The notes beneath the pieces were generated by a model. It was not told the origin of the DNA and did no database searches. It saw nothing but the letters and a program-made list of their open reading frames with translations. A program made the translations under genes and the position numbers. From Pontibacillus sp. HMF3514 (lineage in GTDB: Bacteria; Bacillota; Bacilli; Bacillales; BH030062), in NCBI RefSeq assembly GCF_009858175.1, contig NZ_CP047393.1, forward strand, positions 558,001 through 622,000: a stretch of 64,000 nucleotides of DNA. Reading direction: 5' to 3'. Below are positions 24,736-32,756 of the stretch, piece after piece (positions within the stretch are counted from its first letter, which is position 1; every line of letters starts with the position of its first letter).

Positions 24736-26916
24736 TTGGAACAGGATTTTATTTTAGACGGTTTAAATGAAATGCAGCGACTAGCAGTGACGACGACAGA
24801 GGGACCTATTCGTGTTATAGCAGGAGCAGGCTCAGGGAAAACACGTGCTCTTACGAATCGTTATGCTTACTTAGTAGAATATTTAGGGATTGAACCTTCG
24901 AACCTCCTTTGTGTAACCTTTACAAACAAAGCAGCTCAAGAAATGAGACGTCGTGTAAAGAAATTGATAGGAGGAGAAAGGGATACAGGTTATATATCTA
25001 CTTATCATGGATTTTGTGTACAAGTCTTAAGGGAAGATATTCATCACCTTTTATATCCTAAAAACTTCATCATACTAGACACGGAAGATCAGAAGACGAT
25101 ACTGAGAGAGATCTATGAAGAATTAGGTTTAAAATTAAGTGATAGTAAATTCAATCGTAATTTAAAGAAGATTGCTGACATGAAAGTAGATACGGGTTAT
25201 GTTGAACAACTTATGGATCCAGATAAAGTTATTGATCCTTCTGACATAGAGGATCAGGATCGTAAAATTCTTCTGATGTATTTGAAAAAACAGAAACGTG
25301 TATTTGGCTTAGATTTTGATGATTTAATCAACTTTACGTTTGTGCTTTTTCAACGATATAAGAAAGTTTTGGTTAAATGGCAGGAACGTTTGCACTATAT
25401 TCAAGTAGACGAGTTTCAGGATAGTTCATCCAAACAGTTCGAACTCGTGAAGCTTTTGAGTGAACAGCATGGGAACCTATTCGTTGTGGGTGACCCGGAC
25501 CAGACGATTTATGAATGGCGTGGTGCTGACCCGAAATTTATCGTGAATTTTGAACAGTGGTTTCCTGACTGCCAAACAATTTTCTTAAATCAAAACTATC
25601 GGTCGACTCCAGAAATTCTATCTGTTGGTAACTCATTAATCCAGCAAAACAAGCTTCGTGTTGAGAAAAGCATGTTCACAGAGCACCCTTCAGGAGTGAA
25701 AGTGGTGCACTATCACGGGAGGAATGAACAAGAAGAAGCCAAGTGGATTGTGAAACGAATTCAGACACTCGTAAAAAAACATGGCGTCAACTACAATGAT
25801 ATCGCACTTCTTTACAGGTCTAACTATTTATCCCGTTTTATTGAACAAGAGCTTATTCACAGTAATATTGAGTACACCATCTTTGGTGGGTTTAAGTTTT
25901 TTGAACGAAAAGAAATTAAGGATGCGCTCGCACATTTACGTCTTATTGCATTTGGGGATGATCTATCTTTTTTGCGTATTGTAAATACCCCTAAGCGTCA
26001 AATTGGAAAAAAGAGAATTGAATTCCTGAAAGAGAGAGCTGAAACTGAAGGGCTTTCATTATATGAAACCCTTCAAAGATATGTCGATCACGAAACATTC
26101 CAACGAACAAAAGCAAGAGAATTCCTTGAGGCAATTGAAGCAATGAAAGTAAAGCGTGAGGAGTTATCGGTGTCTGACCTTTTGCAAGATACGTTACAAG
26201 CCACAGGTTACGAAGCATATATTCGAGAAGATGGAGATCAAGACCGGTTAGATAACCTTATGGAACTTCAACAATCTGTTGTGCAATATGAGCGTTCTAT
26301 TGGAGAGGATATTTCATTGGAATATTATCTTCAAATGCTTACGCTCTACACAGAGAATGATCGGGAGGACCAAAAGGATTCGGTTAAACTTATGACGATT
26401 CATACAGCAAAAGGTCTGGAGTTTCCATATGTTTTCTTAGTAGGGATGACAGAAAGTGTTCTACCAAATGAGCGTTCGTTACGTGATCGAAAAGAGCATG
26501 CGCTTGAGGAAGAACGTCGTTTAGCTTATGTGGCTGTAACTAGAGCTGAAAAAGAATTGTATCTTACTGAATCAGAAGGTTTTACAGGAAGAGGTCAGAA
26601 AAAATATCCATCTCGATTCATCTTCGAAATCGAAGAAGGTTTATATCGAAGAGTCGGTGTAATTGAGGAAGAGATGGAACAAGAAGCACGTGAAGTCATT
26701 CGGGTGGCAAAACGGATTCAAACGAACAGTGAACGCAAAGCAAAATATGAAGAAGGCGATCGTGTAAAGCACCCAGTTTTTCAAAAAGGTACAGTGCAAA
26801 GTGTGGATGAGCATAAGCGTGTGTATCATGTATATTTTGAAGGTATGGGGATTACACGTCCAATCAGTTGGAACTTTAAAAAGCTAACAAAAGTTGAAGC
26901 GGAGAGAGGATCATGA
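24736..26916 (+). CDS. UvrD/PcrA-superfamily ATP-dependent DNA helicase
   Basis: About 726 residues of superfamily 1A. Motif Q/I: LNEMQRLAVTTTEGP, GAGSGKTRALTNR. Motif Ia: VTFTNKAAQEM. Motif II: VDEFQDSS. Motif III: VVGDPDQTIYEWRGA. Motif IV: NYRSTPEIL. Motifs V-VI: LMTIHTAKGLEFPYVFL and AYVAVTRAEKELY. A C-terminal tudor-like tail (YEEGDRVKHPVFQKGTVQS) follows. It unwinds DNA 3'-to-5' in repair. The lack of pcrB and ligA neighbours points to a YjcD-type paralogue rather than PcrA itself (inference). Start TTG at 24736 has GCGGAGGG seven bases before it; the ATG at 24712 has no ribosome site. TATAAT occurs at 24693-24698. Confidence 0.85.
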   Translation: MEQDFILDGLNEMQRLAVTTTEGPIRVIAGAGSGKTRALTNRYAYLVEYLGIEPSNLLCVTFTNKAAQEMRRRVKKLIGGERDTGYISTYHGFCVQVLREDIHHLLYPKNFIILDTEDQKTILREIYEELGLKLSDSKFNRNLKKIADMKVDTGYVEQLMDPDKVIDPSDIEDQDRKILLMYLKKQKRVFGLDFDDLINFTFVLFQRYKKVLVKWQERLHYIQVDEFQDSSSKQFELVKLLSEQHGNLFVVGDPDQTIYEWRGADPKFIVNFEQWFPDCQTIFLNQNYRSTPEILSVGNSLIQQNKLRVEKSMFTEHPSGVKVVHYHGRNEQEEAKWIVKRIQTLVKKHGVNYNDIALLYRSNYLSRFIEQELIHSNIEYTIFGGFKFFERKEIKDALAHLRLIAFGDDLSFLRIVNTPKRQIGKKRIEFLKERAETEGLSLYETLQRYVDHETFQRTKAREFLEAIEAMKVKREELSVSDLLQDTLQATGYEAYIREDGDQDRLDNLMELQQSVVQYERSIGEDISLEYYLQMLTLYTENDREDQKDSVKLMTIHTAKGLEFPYVFLVGMTESVLPNERSLRDRKEHALEEERRLAYVAVTRAEKELYLTESEGFTGRGQKKYPSRFIFEIEEGLYRRVGVIEEEMEQEAREVIRVAKRIQTNSERKAKYEEGDRVKHPVFQKGTVQSVDEHKRVYHVYFEGMGITRPISWNFKKLTKVEAERGS

Positions 26917-26970
26917 TGTAAATCTATTTTCAATCTACAATGTTAACTATGATAATCAAATGCACATAGA

Positions 26971-27013
26971 AAAGAGGGTTTCCCGATTTTAAAGGGAAAT
27001 CCTCTTTTTTAAT
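26971..27013 (+). terminator. Terminator of the helicase gene
   Basis: AAAGAGGGTTTCCC pairs with GGGAAATCCTCTTT across an AT loop, then a T run. Confidence 0.8.
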
Positions 27014-27103
27014 ATTCCTATCATACCTACCATAAAAACGCATATACATATTTTTGGGAAGACTTGTAGCATCGGCTTAAATGATAAGGGGGAGGTGACA
27101 GCA

Positions 27104-28246
27104 TTGAAAGAATACGAGCACCTTTTTGAGGTGAAGAAAAACATCTTCTTATCAAAAGAGGATCCTGAATTCTTGAAGAAGTATGTGAAATATCGACCTA
27201 AGGATGGACAAAAGCTTTATGAATATGCACTAGAATGGAAGATGAAGGGACATGAAAAAAACTACTTAACTTATCTATCCAAAGCTGCAAAGAACGGAAG
27301 CTTTCAAGCAGAAAAATTACTTAAACAGGAAGGAACTCATTCATCTTTTAAGAAAGTACTACCATCGCAGAAAGCCACAGGTATGTTAGGTGTATATGTG
27401 TGGGTGACCTTGCTTTTTTTTCTATTCATGATTTTGCTCTTATTGTGTGGCATTTATCTTTTTCAAAAGTTTGTTCATTACTATGAAGTCGAACATCATT
27501 TCTATAAAGAAGAAAAGACCATTATTCATGATGAAAATACTTCTCCGGTACTTCACCCCCTATCCTCTCAAACGTATTCAGTAGCAGATATCCAACAAAT
27601 GGTGTTAAAGAATGCTATAATTCGTTATCAACAATCTTTTGGCTCTTTTCCAGAATCGGATCAGAGCCTCATACAAGATGCACCGAATAATTGGCTTTCA
27701 TTTATTCCAGGTCATTTGGTTTATACGAAGAATGCGGATGGCTTTAGGTTAACTTCAGATGGTACGATTCCAGTGACAGATGAGAGTATACCTCTTTTGG
27801 AGCTTCACCTCTATCCTGAGACTCATCAGCTAGCTCTTACGACAAGTTCTGGTGAGAATCTTGCCTTATATAATATAGCAAAGGGAGAACTGCCTCTACC
27901 ATTTACGAAGAGTGAAGTGAAGATGAGGGTGGTTGAGCCTAATGGAGGGGATGGCCCTTTAGGAACAAGAGGACTTGCTTTGCACCGCGATTATGCCATT
28001 CATGGTACCAATGATCCTTCATCTATTGGTAAAAGTGTCAGCATGGGGTGTGTACGTATGAATAATGAGGATATCGAAACCTTATTCACCTATGTATCTC
28101 TCGGAACCCCATTCAGTGTTCAAGCAGGCAAACCTGAGCCTCCGATATTTAAGGAAGGTTTACCGAAGCTAATGAATTCTAACAATATTTCTAATTCTCC
28201 TCCAAAAGAAAACTATCCTTTTCGAGAGTTTAATTGGTTTCATTAA
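27104..28246 (+). CDS. Membrane-anchored L,D-transpeptidase (YkuD domain)
   Basis: About 380 residues. The N-terminal 85 residues are cytosolic with a repeat-like helical pattern. One membrane segment (about 92-118) follows. The extracellular part ends with the YkuD domain: LALHRDYAIHGTNDPSSIGK and SMGCVRMNNEDIETLF, with the catalytic Cys in the SxGCVRM motif and His in HGTN. It would make 3-3 crosslinks in peptidoglycan or attach proteins. TTG at 27104 has GGGGGAGG eight bases before it, better than the GTG at 27095. The C-terminal 40 residues are proline-rich. Confidence 0.85.
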   Translation: MKEYEHLFEVKKNIFLSKEDPEFLKKYVKYRPKDGQKLYEYALEWKMKGHEKNYLTYLSKAAKNGSFQAEKLLKQEGTHSSFKKVLPSQKATGMLGVYVWVTLLFFLFMILLLLCGIYLFQKFVHYYEVEHHFYKEEKTIIHDENTSPVLHPLSSQTYSVADIQQMVLKNAIIRYQQSFGSFPESDQSLIQDAPNNWLSFIPGHLVYTKNADGFRLTSDGTIPVTDESIPLLELHLYPETHQLALTTSSGENLALYNIAKGELPLPFTKSEVKMRVVEPNGGDGPLGTRGLALHRDYAIHGTNDPSSIGKSVSMGCVRMNNEDIETLFTYVSLGTPFSVQAGKPEPPIFKEGLPKLMNSNNISNSPPKENYPFREFNWFH

Positions 28247-28285
28247 TATTTATTTAGAGCTGCTTTTAAAATGGCAGCACCATAA

Positions 28286-28312
28286 AAAAACTTGCCAGAT
28301 GGCAAGTTTTTT
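28286..28312. terminator. Bidirectional terminator
   Basis: AAAAACTTGCC (28286-28296) pairs with GGCAAGTTTTT (28301-28311); it serves both convergent genes. Confidence 0.85.
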
Positions 28313-28318
28313 ATAGTT

Positions 28319-29506
28319 CTATGATTTTTTATTCTTAAATCTGTTCAAGAATGAAAGGGAATATATGATAAGCAATACAATGAGTAATACGAAAAATCCA
28401 TTTTGAAAGCCAATCGTTTCAATCATATATCCAAATAGAGGGAAACCTATCATAATAACAAAGCTTTCTACGAGACTAATCATCGAGAAGAATGTAGAGC
28501 GAACATCACTATTTAAAAGGTTTTGAATGAAATTAGAAAAGATCGGTTCAAATAACGTGATTAACTGGGACAAGATTAGAAACGCTATAACTATTCCCCA
28601 TTCAGGAGATATAATAAATAAAATGAAAAAGAGAATGTAGAGTCCATATCCATAATTCACAACGTTAAAGAATTCCCATTTTTGCTCTAAACGGTGGGCT
28701 AATTTAGCCATCGCTACACCAAGTAACCCATCTATTGTAAAGATAGCTCCTATCATGAAAGAAGAGAATCCTAGTCTTGTAAAATACTCCTGCCCATAAA
28801 ACGTTAAAATAACAATCGTCGTTGTGGCTGCTAAAAACAAAATAATCGGCATATGAATGGTGGGGTTCTTCTTCCATATGAATATACCTTGTTTAAACTG
28901 ATCTCTCCATTGTTCCACAAAATTCATATGCTTTTGCTTCGGTTGTTCACGTTCAGGTTCTTTTAATAATGCAATTGGAATAAATGTGATCACGTGAACA
29001 GCAATCATGCTGCCGTAAACCCATTCCCAACTTATATCTGCCATCCATCCCCCGAGTAATTTCGCTATACTTAGAGAGAGGAGGGAAAGAGCAGTCATAT
29101 TCCCGAATATTCGAGTGTAGTCCTTTTCTCGGTTTTCTTGTTTGAGTGTATCATAGGCTAATGCTTCTTCGGCACCAGAACGGAAAGTCATACCAAGGCC
29201 GAGTGACATAAATGCTAGACCAAAAAGGGAGAGTGAATCACTGTAAAGCATAAACCCTGCATATCCGAGCATCGTCACATTGCCCAATAAAATACTAACT
29301 TTTCTTCCGTACAAATCTGAAATCATGCCTGTGGGAATTTCAAAGAGCACAACACTAAGGTGCATGATAGCCTCTATAATTCCGATTTGCCCCATTGATA
29401 ACCCAGAGTCACTTAAATAAATGACCCATAATGCTCGATCGAATGCTAGTTGGGCAATGAATACATAAAAATAGATCATATTGATATTACGTTTTGTTAA
29501 TGACAT
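28319..29506 (-). CDS. MFS transporter, drug-efflux type
   Basis: About 395 residues with roughly 12 membrane segments, including the loop motif GMISDLYGRKVSILLGN and FRSGAEEALAYDTLKQENRE, which is typical of a branch containing macrolide and other drug pumps. The substrate is unknown. An upstream in-frame ATG at 29566 lies inside the leader terminator; ATG at 29506 has TTGGAGG seven bases before it and is the real start. The long structured leader upstream (29531-29770) suggests expression induced by stalled ribosomes. An AraC-type regulator lies directly upstream on the same strand. Confidence 0.85.
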   Translation of the reverse strand: MSLTKRNINMIYFYVFIAQLAFDRALWVIYLSDSGLSMGQIGIIEAIMHLSVVLFEIPTGMISDLYGRKVSILLGNVTMLGYAGFMLYSDSLSLFGLAFMSLGLGMTFRSGAEEALAYDTLKQENREKDYTRIFGNMTALSLLSLSIAKLLGGWMADISWEWVYGSMIAVHVITFIPIALLKEPEREQPKQKHMNFVEQWRDQFKQGIFIWKKNPTIHMPIILFLAATTTIVILTFYGQEYFTRLGFSSFMIGAIFTIDGLLGVAMAKLAHRLEQKWEFFNVVNYGYGLYILFFILFIISPEWGIVIAFLILSQLITLFEPIFSNFIQNLLNSDVRSTFFSMISLVESFVIMIGFPLFGYMIETIGFQNGFFVLLIVLLIIYSLSFLNRFKNKKS

Positions 29507-29530
29507 AAAAAAGTCCTCCAACACAAATAA

Positions 29531-29560
29531 AAAACCACAGGTAAGTACACCTGTGGTTTT
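29531..29560 (-). terminator. Attenuator-type terminator in the MFS leader
   Basis: Perfect 11-base arms (29531-29541 and 29550-29560) with a T run on the minus strand, only about 20 bases before the ribosome site of the MFS gene. A terminator here, after a leader ORF, is the usual layout of transcription attenuation. Confidence 0.75.
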
Positions 29561-29644
29561 AATCATTCATTTATTTAGCTAAGGCTTAATTAAAATGGCC
29601 TTTGCTTGAATTGAATCAGGCAGATTAAACTTACGCATAAGATG

Positions 29645-29764
29645 CTATGAAATTTTGCTTAAAAAAGACACACGTGTCCTGTTGTTAAGCAAAATCCCAA
29701 AAATTGTGCTCATGAATGCAATAAATCTTTGTATTTCATTCATGGCCACATCATACGTAAGCAT
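29645..29764 (-). CDS. 39-residue leader peptide ORF of the MFS gene
   Basis: ATG at 29764 lies seven bases after AAAGGGGG on the minus strand (another ATG at 29770 is too close). It opens 39 codons: MLTYDVAMNEIQRFIAFMST, then IFGILLNNRTRV and SFLSKIS, ending in TAG at 29645-29647. An internal stem pairs TTTTGCTTAA with TTAAGCAAAA late in the ORF. The bases around its start (GCTTACG...GATG) can pair with those just after its stop (CATC...CGTAAG). Ribosome position would therefore decide which stems form. No known arrest motif is evident. Confidence 0.6.
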   Translation of the reverse strand: MLTYDVAMNEIQRFIAFMSTIFGILLNNRTRVSFLSKIS

Positions 29765-29810
29765 AATCATACCCCCTTTGTGTCGAAGTTGTTAATCTAT
29801 AATAATCGTA

Positions 29811-29845
29811 ATAAATGATGGGTTGAATATCAACCCATCATTTAT
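29811..29845 (-). terminator. 16-bp perfect hairpin after the AraC-type gene
   Basis: Arms 29811-29826 and 29830-29845 with a three-base loop; the AraC-type stop codon lies in it. It separates that gene from the MFS leader transcript. Confidence 0.75.
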
Positions 29846-31055
29846 CTATGCTTTGTTTTCTATAATTACTTGGTGTCGTACCCTCATATTTCTTGAAAAG
29901 CCTGGAGAAATGGGAGGCACTTTGGTACCCATAATGGTTTGCTACATCTAAAATAGAATCTTCTGAGTTTAATAGCGTTTTCTTAATTTCTTTCATTTTT
30001 TGTTGGTGAATATATTGTTGTAACGGGATCCCGACTTCTTTTTTAAACATGCTTGATAATTGATGTGGACGTACACTCAACTCAGATGCTAGAGACTCTA
30101 TAGAGACAGGTTCATGGATATTGTCAATAACTTTTTGGAGGCAAGCTTTCATTAAATAGGTATGCTCTTTGTTATGATTTTGTATTTTAGATAGATAATC
30201 ATGAACAATGCTTAATTCAAGTTGAAATAGATCTTCTAAATGTGATTTTTGTTCTGTTTCATGAATGTAGTAATAAGAAGTAGATAGTGATTCTTCTTCA
30301 TTCACACCTGAATCAATAGCAGCACGTGCAATAAGTGTAATGCTAGAGATCAATCGATTCTTATAGGATCGTATCGTGTCTTGGTGGCCGAAGGTTGGTT
30401 CTGGAACATCTCGGATATCTTTTACGAGCTCCGCAGCTTCCGAATCTCCTTCTTTTAGTTTTTCTAAAAAACTTCTTTCAAGTCTATACGTGTATTTATA
30501 GAGTTGCTCCTGGGTTTCATTCGTTTGGGTTGGGAACACTAACTGCTGCTGTGATTGACCAAATGATTGATCAAACGTTTGATCAAAAATGGGGGTGTTC
30601 CAATTACTCTCTAATAATGCGTGAAGAATATGACTAAAATAAATGGTTTGTTGAGCTTCTACGCATGGGATTTGTTTGTAATAGGATAATATTTTCTTTG
30701 ATATATGTACATTTTCTTTTCTTCGACGAAAAGCTTGTTCAATGTCACTGGATTGAACTTCGCCGTAAACGAATGGGCCAATCCAAAAGTATCCATCTTT
30801 CATTGTATGGTGATTATTCATTTTAATAAGAATGAAATGTCGTAAAAATGAATCAGAGATAAGCTGGACCTGTTGATCTGTTTGAATGTGTTGCTGAAAC
30901 AAGTTGTTCATCTCATCATCAAAGATAGGTAGAGGAGTATTTAGTTCACCTAAGGCAATCCTTGTTTGCCTGCTATTCTCCACAAATCCTACAGGCACAA
31001 GAGTCGAATAATAAAAAGTCATTAATACTCGGCGGGTTTGATCAAGGTTAGGCAT
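29838..31055 (-). CDS. AraC-family transcriptional regulator
   Basis: 405 residues. The C-terminal 100 residues contain both HTH units: SIESLASELSVRPHQLSSMF and SILDVANHYGYQSASHFSRL with the signature FKKYEGTTPSNYR. The long N-terminal part (about 300 residues) resembles the large sensor region of YSIRK-type AraC regulators and has no clear ligand motif. A Gln/Phe-rich stretch (FDQTFDQSFGQSQQQ) corresponds to the 20-bp palindrome at 30567. Start: ATG at 31055, nine bases after AAAGGAG. It may control the downstream MFS gene; this is inference from adjacency. Confidence 0.85.
   Translation of the reverse strand: MPNLDQTRRVLMTFYYSTLVPVGFVENSRQTRIALGELNTPLPIFDDEMNNLFQQHIQTDQQVQLISDSFLRHFILIKMNNHHTMKDGYFWIGPFVYGEVQSSDIEQAFRRRKENVHISKKILSYYKQIPCVEAQQTIYFSHILHALLESNWNTPIFDQTFDQSFGQSQQQLVFPTQTNETQEQLYKYTYRLERSFLEKLKEGDSEAAELVKDIRDVPEPTFGHQDTIRSYKNRLISSITLIARAAIDSGVNEEESLSTSYYYIHETEQKSHLEDLFQLELSIVHDYLSKIQNHNKEHTYLMKACLQKVIDNIHEPVSIESLASELSVRPHQLSSMFKKEVGIPLQQYIHQQKMKEIKKTLLNSEDSILDVANHYGYQSASHFSRLFKKYEGTTPSNYRKQSIDK
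30567..30586. repeat. 20-bp perfect palindrome, copy 2
   Basis: TTGATCAAACGTTTGATCAA inside the AraC-type coding region, identical to 13475-13494. Confidence 0.85.
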
Positions 31056-31205
31056 TAAACATTTCTCCTTTATAGAATCAGTGGTTCAATTTTAAATAAT
31101 AGCACTTTTTTATAAAGATGCATAATATATGTGTGTTTTTGTAGAATATTTGTCTATTGGATATGGGGGGGCGTAGTACGTTTGTATAGGGCGAGAAAAT
31201 AAAAT

Positions 31206-31253
31206 CCCTCGTGTTCATGTAACGAGCATTTGCTCTATACGTGAACACGAGGG
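31206..31253. repeat. Long hairpin between divergent genes
   Basis: CCCTCGTGTTCATGTA pairs with TACGTGAACACGAGGG (one wobble), and an inner GAGC...GCTC continues the stem. A second hairpin GTGACGT/ACGTCAC lies at 31279-31297. There is no T run and no ORF. The 31056-31491 gap otherwise holds only the two gene promoters. Confidence 0.65.
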
Positions 31254-31491
31254 ACGAAGTGAAGTGTAGTGTGTGTAGGTGACGTATGCAACGTCACTTT
31301 CGCTACTTTAGCAGTCTCATCATTGCCATGTCAACATATATGTAGCCATGTAAATGATTTTCAAAGTTTTATCATGCTTTCTAGCAAATTTAATACTTTT
31401 GGATTAGGTTAAAAGGAGATTTTTTCCCATCATGGATTGATATAACATGATATGATAGAGGTAGTTGATTTAATAGAGGGGAGGGAGACTG

Positions 31492-32460
31492 TTGAAGTGG
31501 ATTCGTTCATTGATTGTGATTCTAATAAGCATGACTGTTATCGTTATCTATCAATCACTTACATATGCAGATGAAGTTGAAACCGTATCAACCTATAAAA
31601 GCTGGAAGATCACTTTCAACACACCTATATCCCCAGATTATATTAACTCAAATTCTATCTATGTAAAGAACGAGGAAACAGGTAAGCGGGTTTCATCTGT
31701 TAAATTAAATCTATCTCAAGATCAAAAGGTTGTAACGATACAACCTACAGTTCCCTACAATCCAACAACGACCTTTACGTTACATATAAAGCAACCGATC
31801 ATCTCTACCAAAGGGATGCCGATGATGGAGGGGGAGCTGAAAACGTTTAAAACAAAGGACAAGCCAAAGTATAGTGAGCAAGCTATGGAGTACTTTCAAG
31901 AAATTGCATTCGGTTCTGAATGGGGAGACACTGATTACCCAGTAAGAAAATGGAATAGTAATCCACGTATAAAGGTATTTGGGAATCCTTCTGATGAAGA
32001 TATGAATGCTCTGAAAAATACCATATCAGATGTGAACGGACTACAGGATCATATTGAATTGAAGCTTGTAGAAGCGGATCCAAATATAAAAGTTTATTTT
32101 GTTCCTCTGAAGGATTTTGGTGAATATGTAGATAATCCAAAGTCTGGGAACTGGGGATTGTTTTATTATTGGTGGGAGCCTGGAGAGTTTGTTATAGATG
32201 AAGCGGAAATCCTCATCTCAACTGATAAACCTACTCCAAAAGGCAGATCACATCTAATTCGTGAAGAACTAACCCAATCCCTTGGTCTTCCACGCGATTC
32301 CTACAGCTATCCTAAGAGTATGTTTTTTCAGGATTATACTACTGTTACGGAGTACACGGAATTAGATAAAACGTTAATCCAAATGCTTTATGAAAATGAA
32401 ATTAAAGCAGGTATGACGCAAGTAGAGGCCATAGAAGTTTTTCACAATTTATTGCCATAA
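31492..32460 (+). CDS. Secreted SbsA Ig-like / DUF2927 protein
   Basis: 322 residues. Residues 1-26 form a signal peptide. Residues 30-125 resemble the SbsA Ig-like domain (WKITFNTPISPDYINSNSIY, TFTLHIKQ). Residues 150-320 match DUF2927: RKWNSNPRIKVFG, then HLIREELTQSLGLPRDSYSY and LDKTLIQMLYENEIKAGMT. In that family the REEL/HEE helix is thought to be metalloprotease-like, but no activity is proven. Start: TTG at 31492 after GGGGAGGGAG. Its signal peptide and Ig domain resemble those of the protein at 41-1675. Confidence 0.75.
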   Translation: MKWIRSLIVILISMTVIVIYQSLTYADEVETVSTYKSWKITFNTPISPDYINSNSIYVKNEETGKRVSSVKLNLSQDQKVVTIQPTVPYNPTTTFTLHIKQPIISTKGMPMMEGELKTFKTKDKPKYSEQAMEYFQEIAFGSEWGDTDYPVRKWNSNPRIKVFGNPSDEDMNALKNTISDVNGLQDHIELKLVEADPNIKVYFVPLKDFGEYVDNPKSGNWGLFYYWWEPGEFVIDEAEILISTDKPTPKGRSHLIREELTQSLGLPRDSYSYPKSMFFQDYTTVTEYTELDKTLIQMLYENEIKAGMTQVEAIEVFHNLLP

Positions 32461-32467
32461 TTCACGA

Positions 32468-32500
32468 GCATTCTCTTATTATATAGGAGAATGCTTTTTT
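32468..32500 (+). terminator. Terminator of the SbsA/DUF2927 gene
   Basis: AGCATTCTC (32468-32476) pairs with GAGAATGCT (32487-32495), then six T. Confidence 0.8.
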
Positions 32501-32525
32501 CGTTTTTTGGTTTCACCATTTTAAG

Positions 32526-32555
32526 TTGACATTACAAGTGTAAGTGTAATACACT
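32526..32555 (+). promoter_or_regulatory. trp operon promoter
   Basis: A perfect -35 TTGACA at 32526-32531 with TACACT at 32550-32555 after an 18-base spacer. Confidence 0.6.
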
Positions 32556-32578
32556 AACATACAAGTTTTAGCAAAGAT

Positions 32579-32651
32579 TAGTAGCTTAGTTGAGTATAGA
32601 TGAGATGAGAATGAGATAGTTGAGTTGAGGTTAGAGAAGAGATTAGATAAG
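32579..32651 (+). promoter_or_regulatory. TRAP-binding repeats in the trp leader RNA
   Basis: About 11-15 GAG and TAG triplets, mostly separated by two or three bases, fill this stretch (TTAGTAGC, TTAGTTGAGT, GATGAGATGAGAATGAGATA). This is the RNA signature bound by the tryptophan-activated TRAP (MtrB) ring in Bacillus. GAGTTG at 32622-32627 can pair with CAACTC at 32671-32676 as an antiterminator, which TRAP binding would block. Confidence 0.85.
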
Positions 32652-32671
32652 TAATGAATAGGTAAGGTAAC

Positions 32672-32698
32672 AACTCCATTTTTTGTGGGGTTTATTTC
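32672..32698 (+). terminator. trp attenuator terminator
   Basis: AACTCCA (32672-32678) pairs with TGGGGTT (32686-32692), followed by a T-rich stretch. Its 5' arm is shared with the antiterminator. Confidence 0.7.
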
Positions 32699-32756
32699 CG
32701 CAATGAAATTTCCTCAACCCTCTCATTCTCCATAATCATATGGAGAGGTGAGAACA

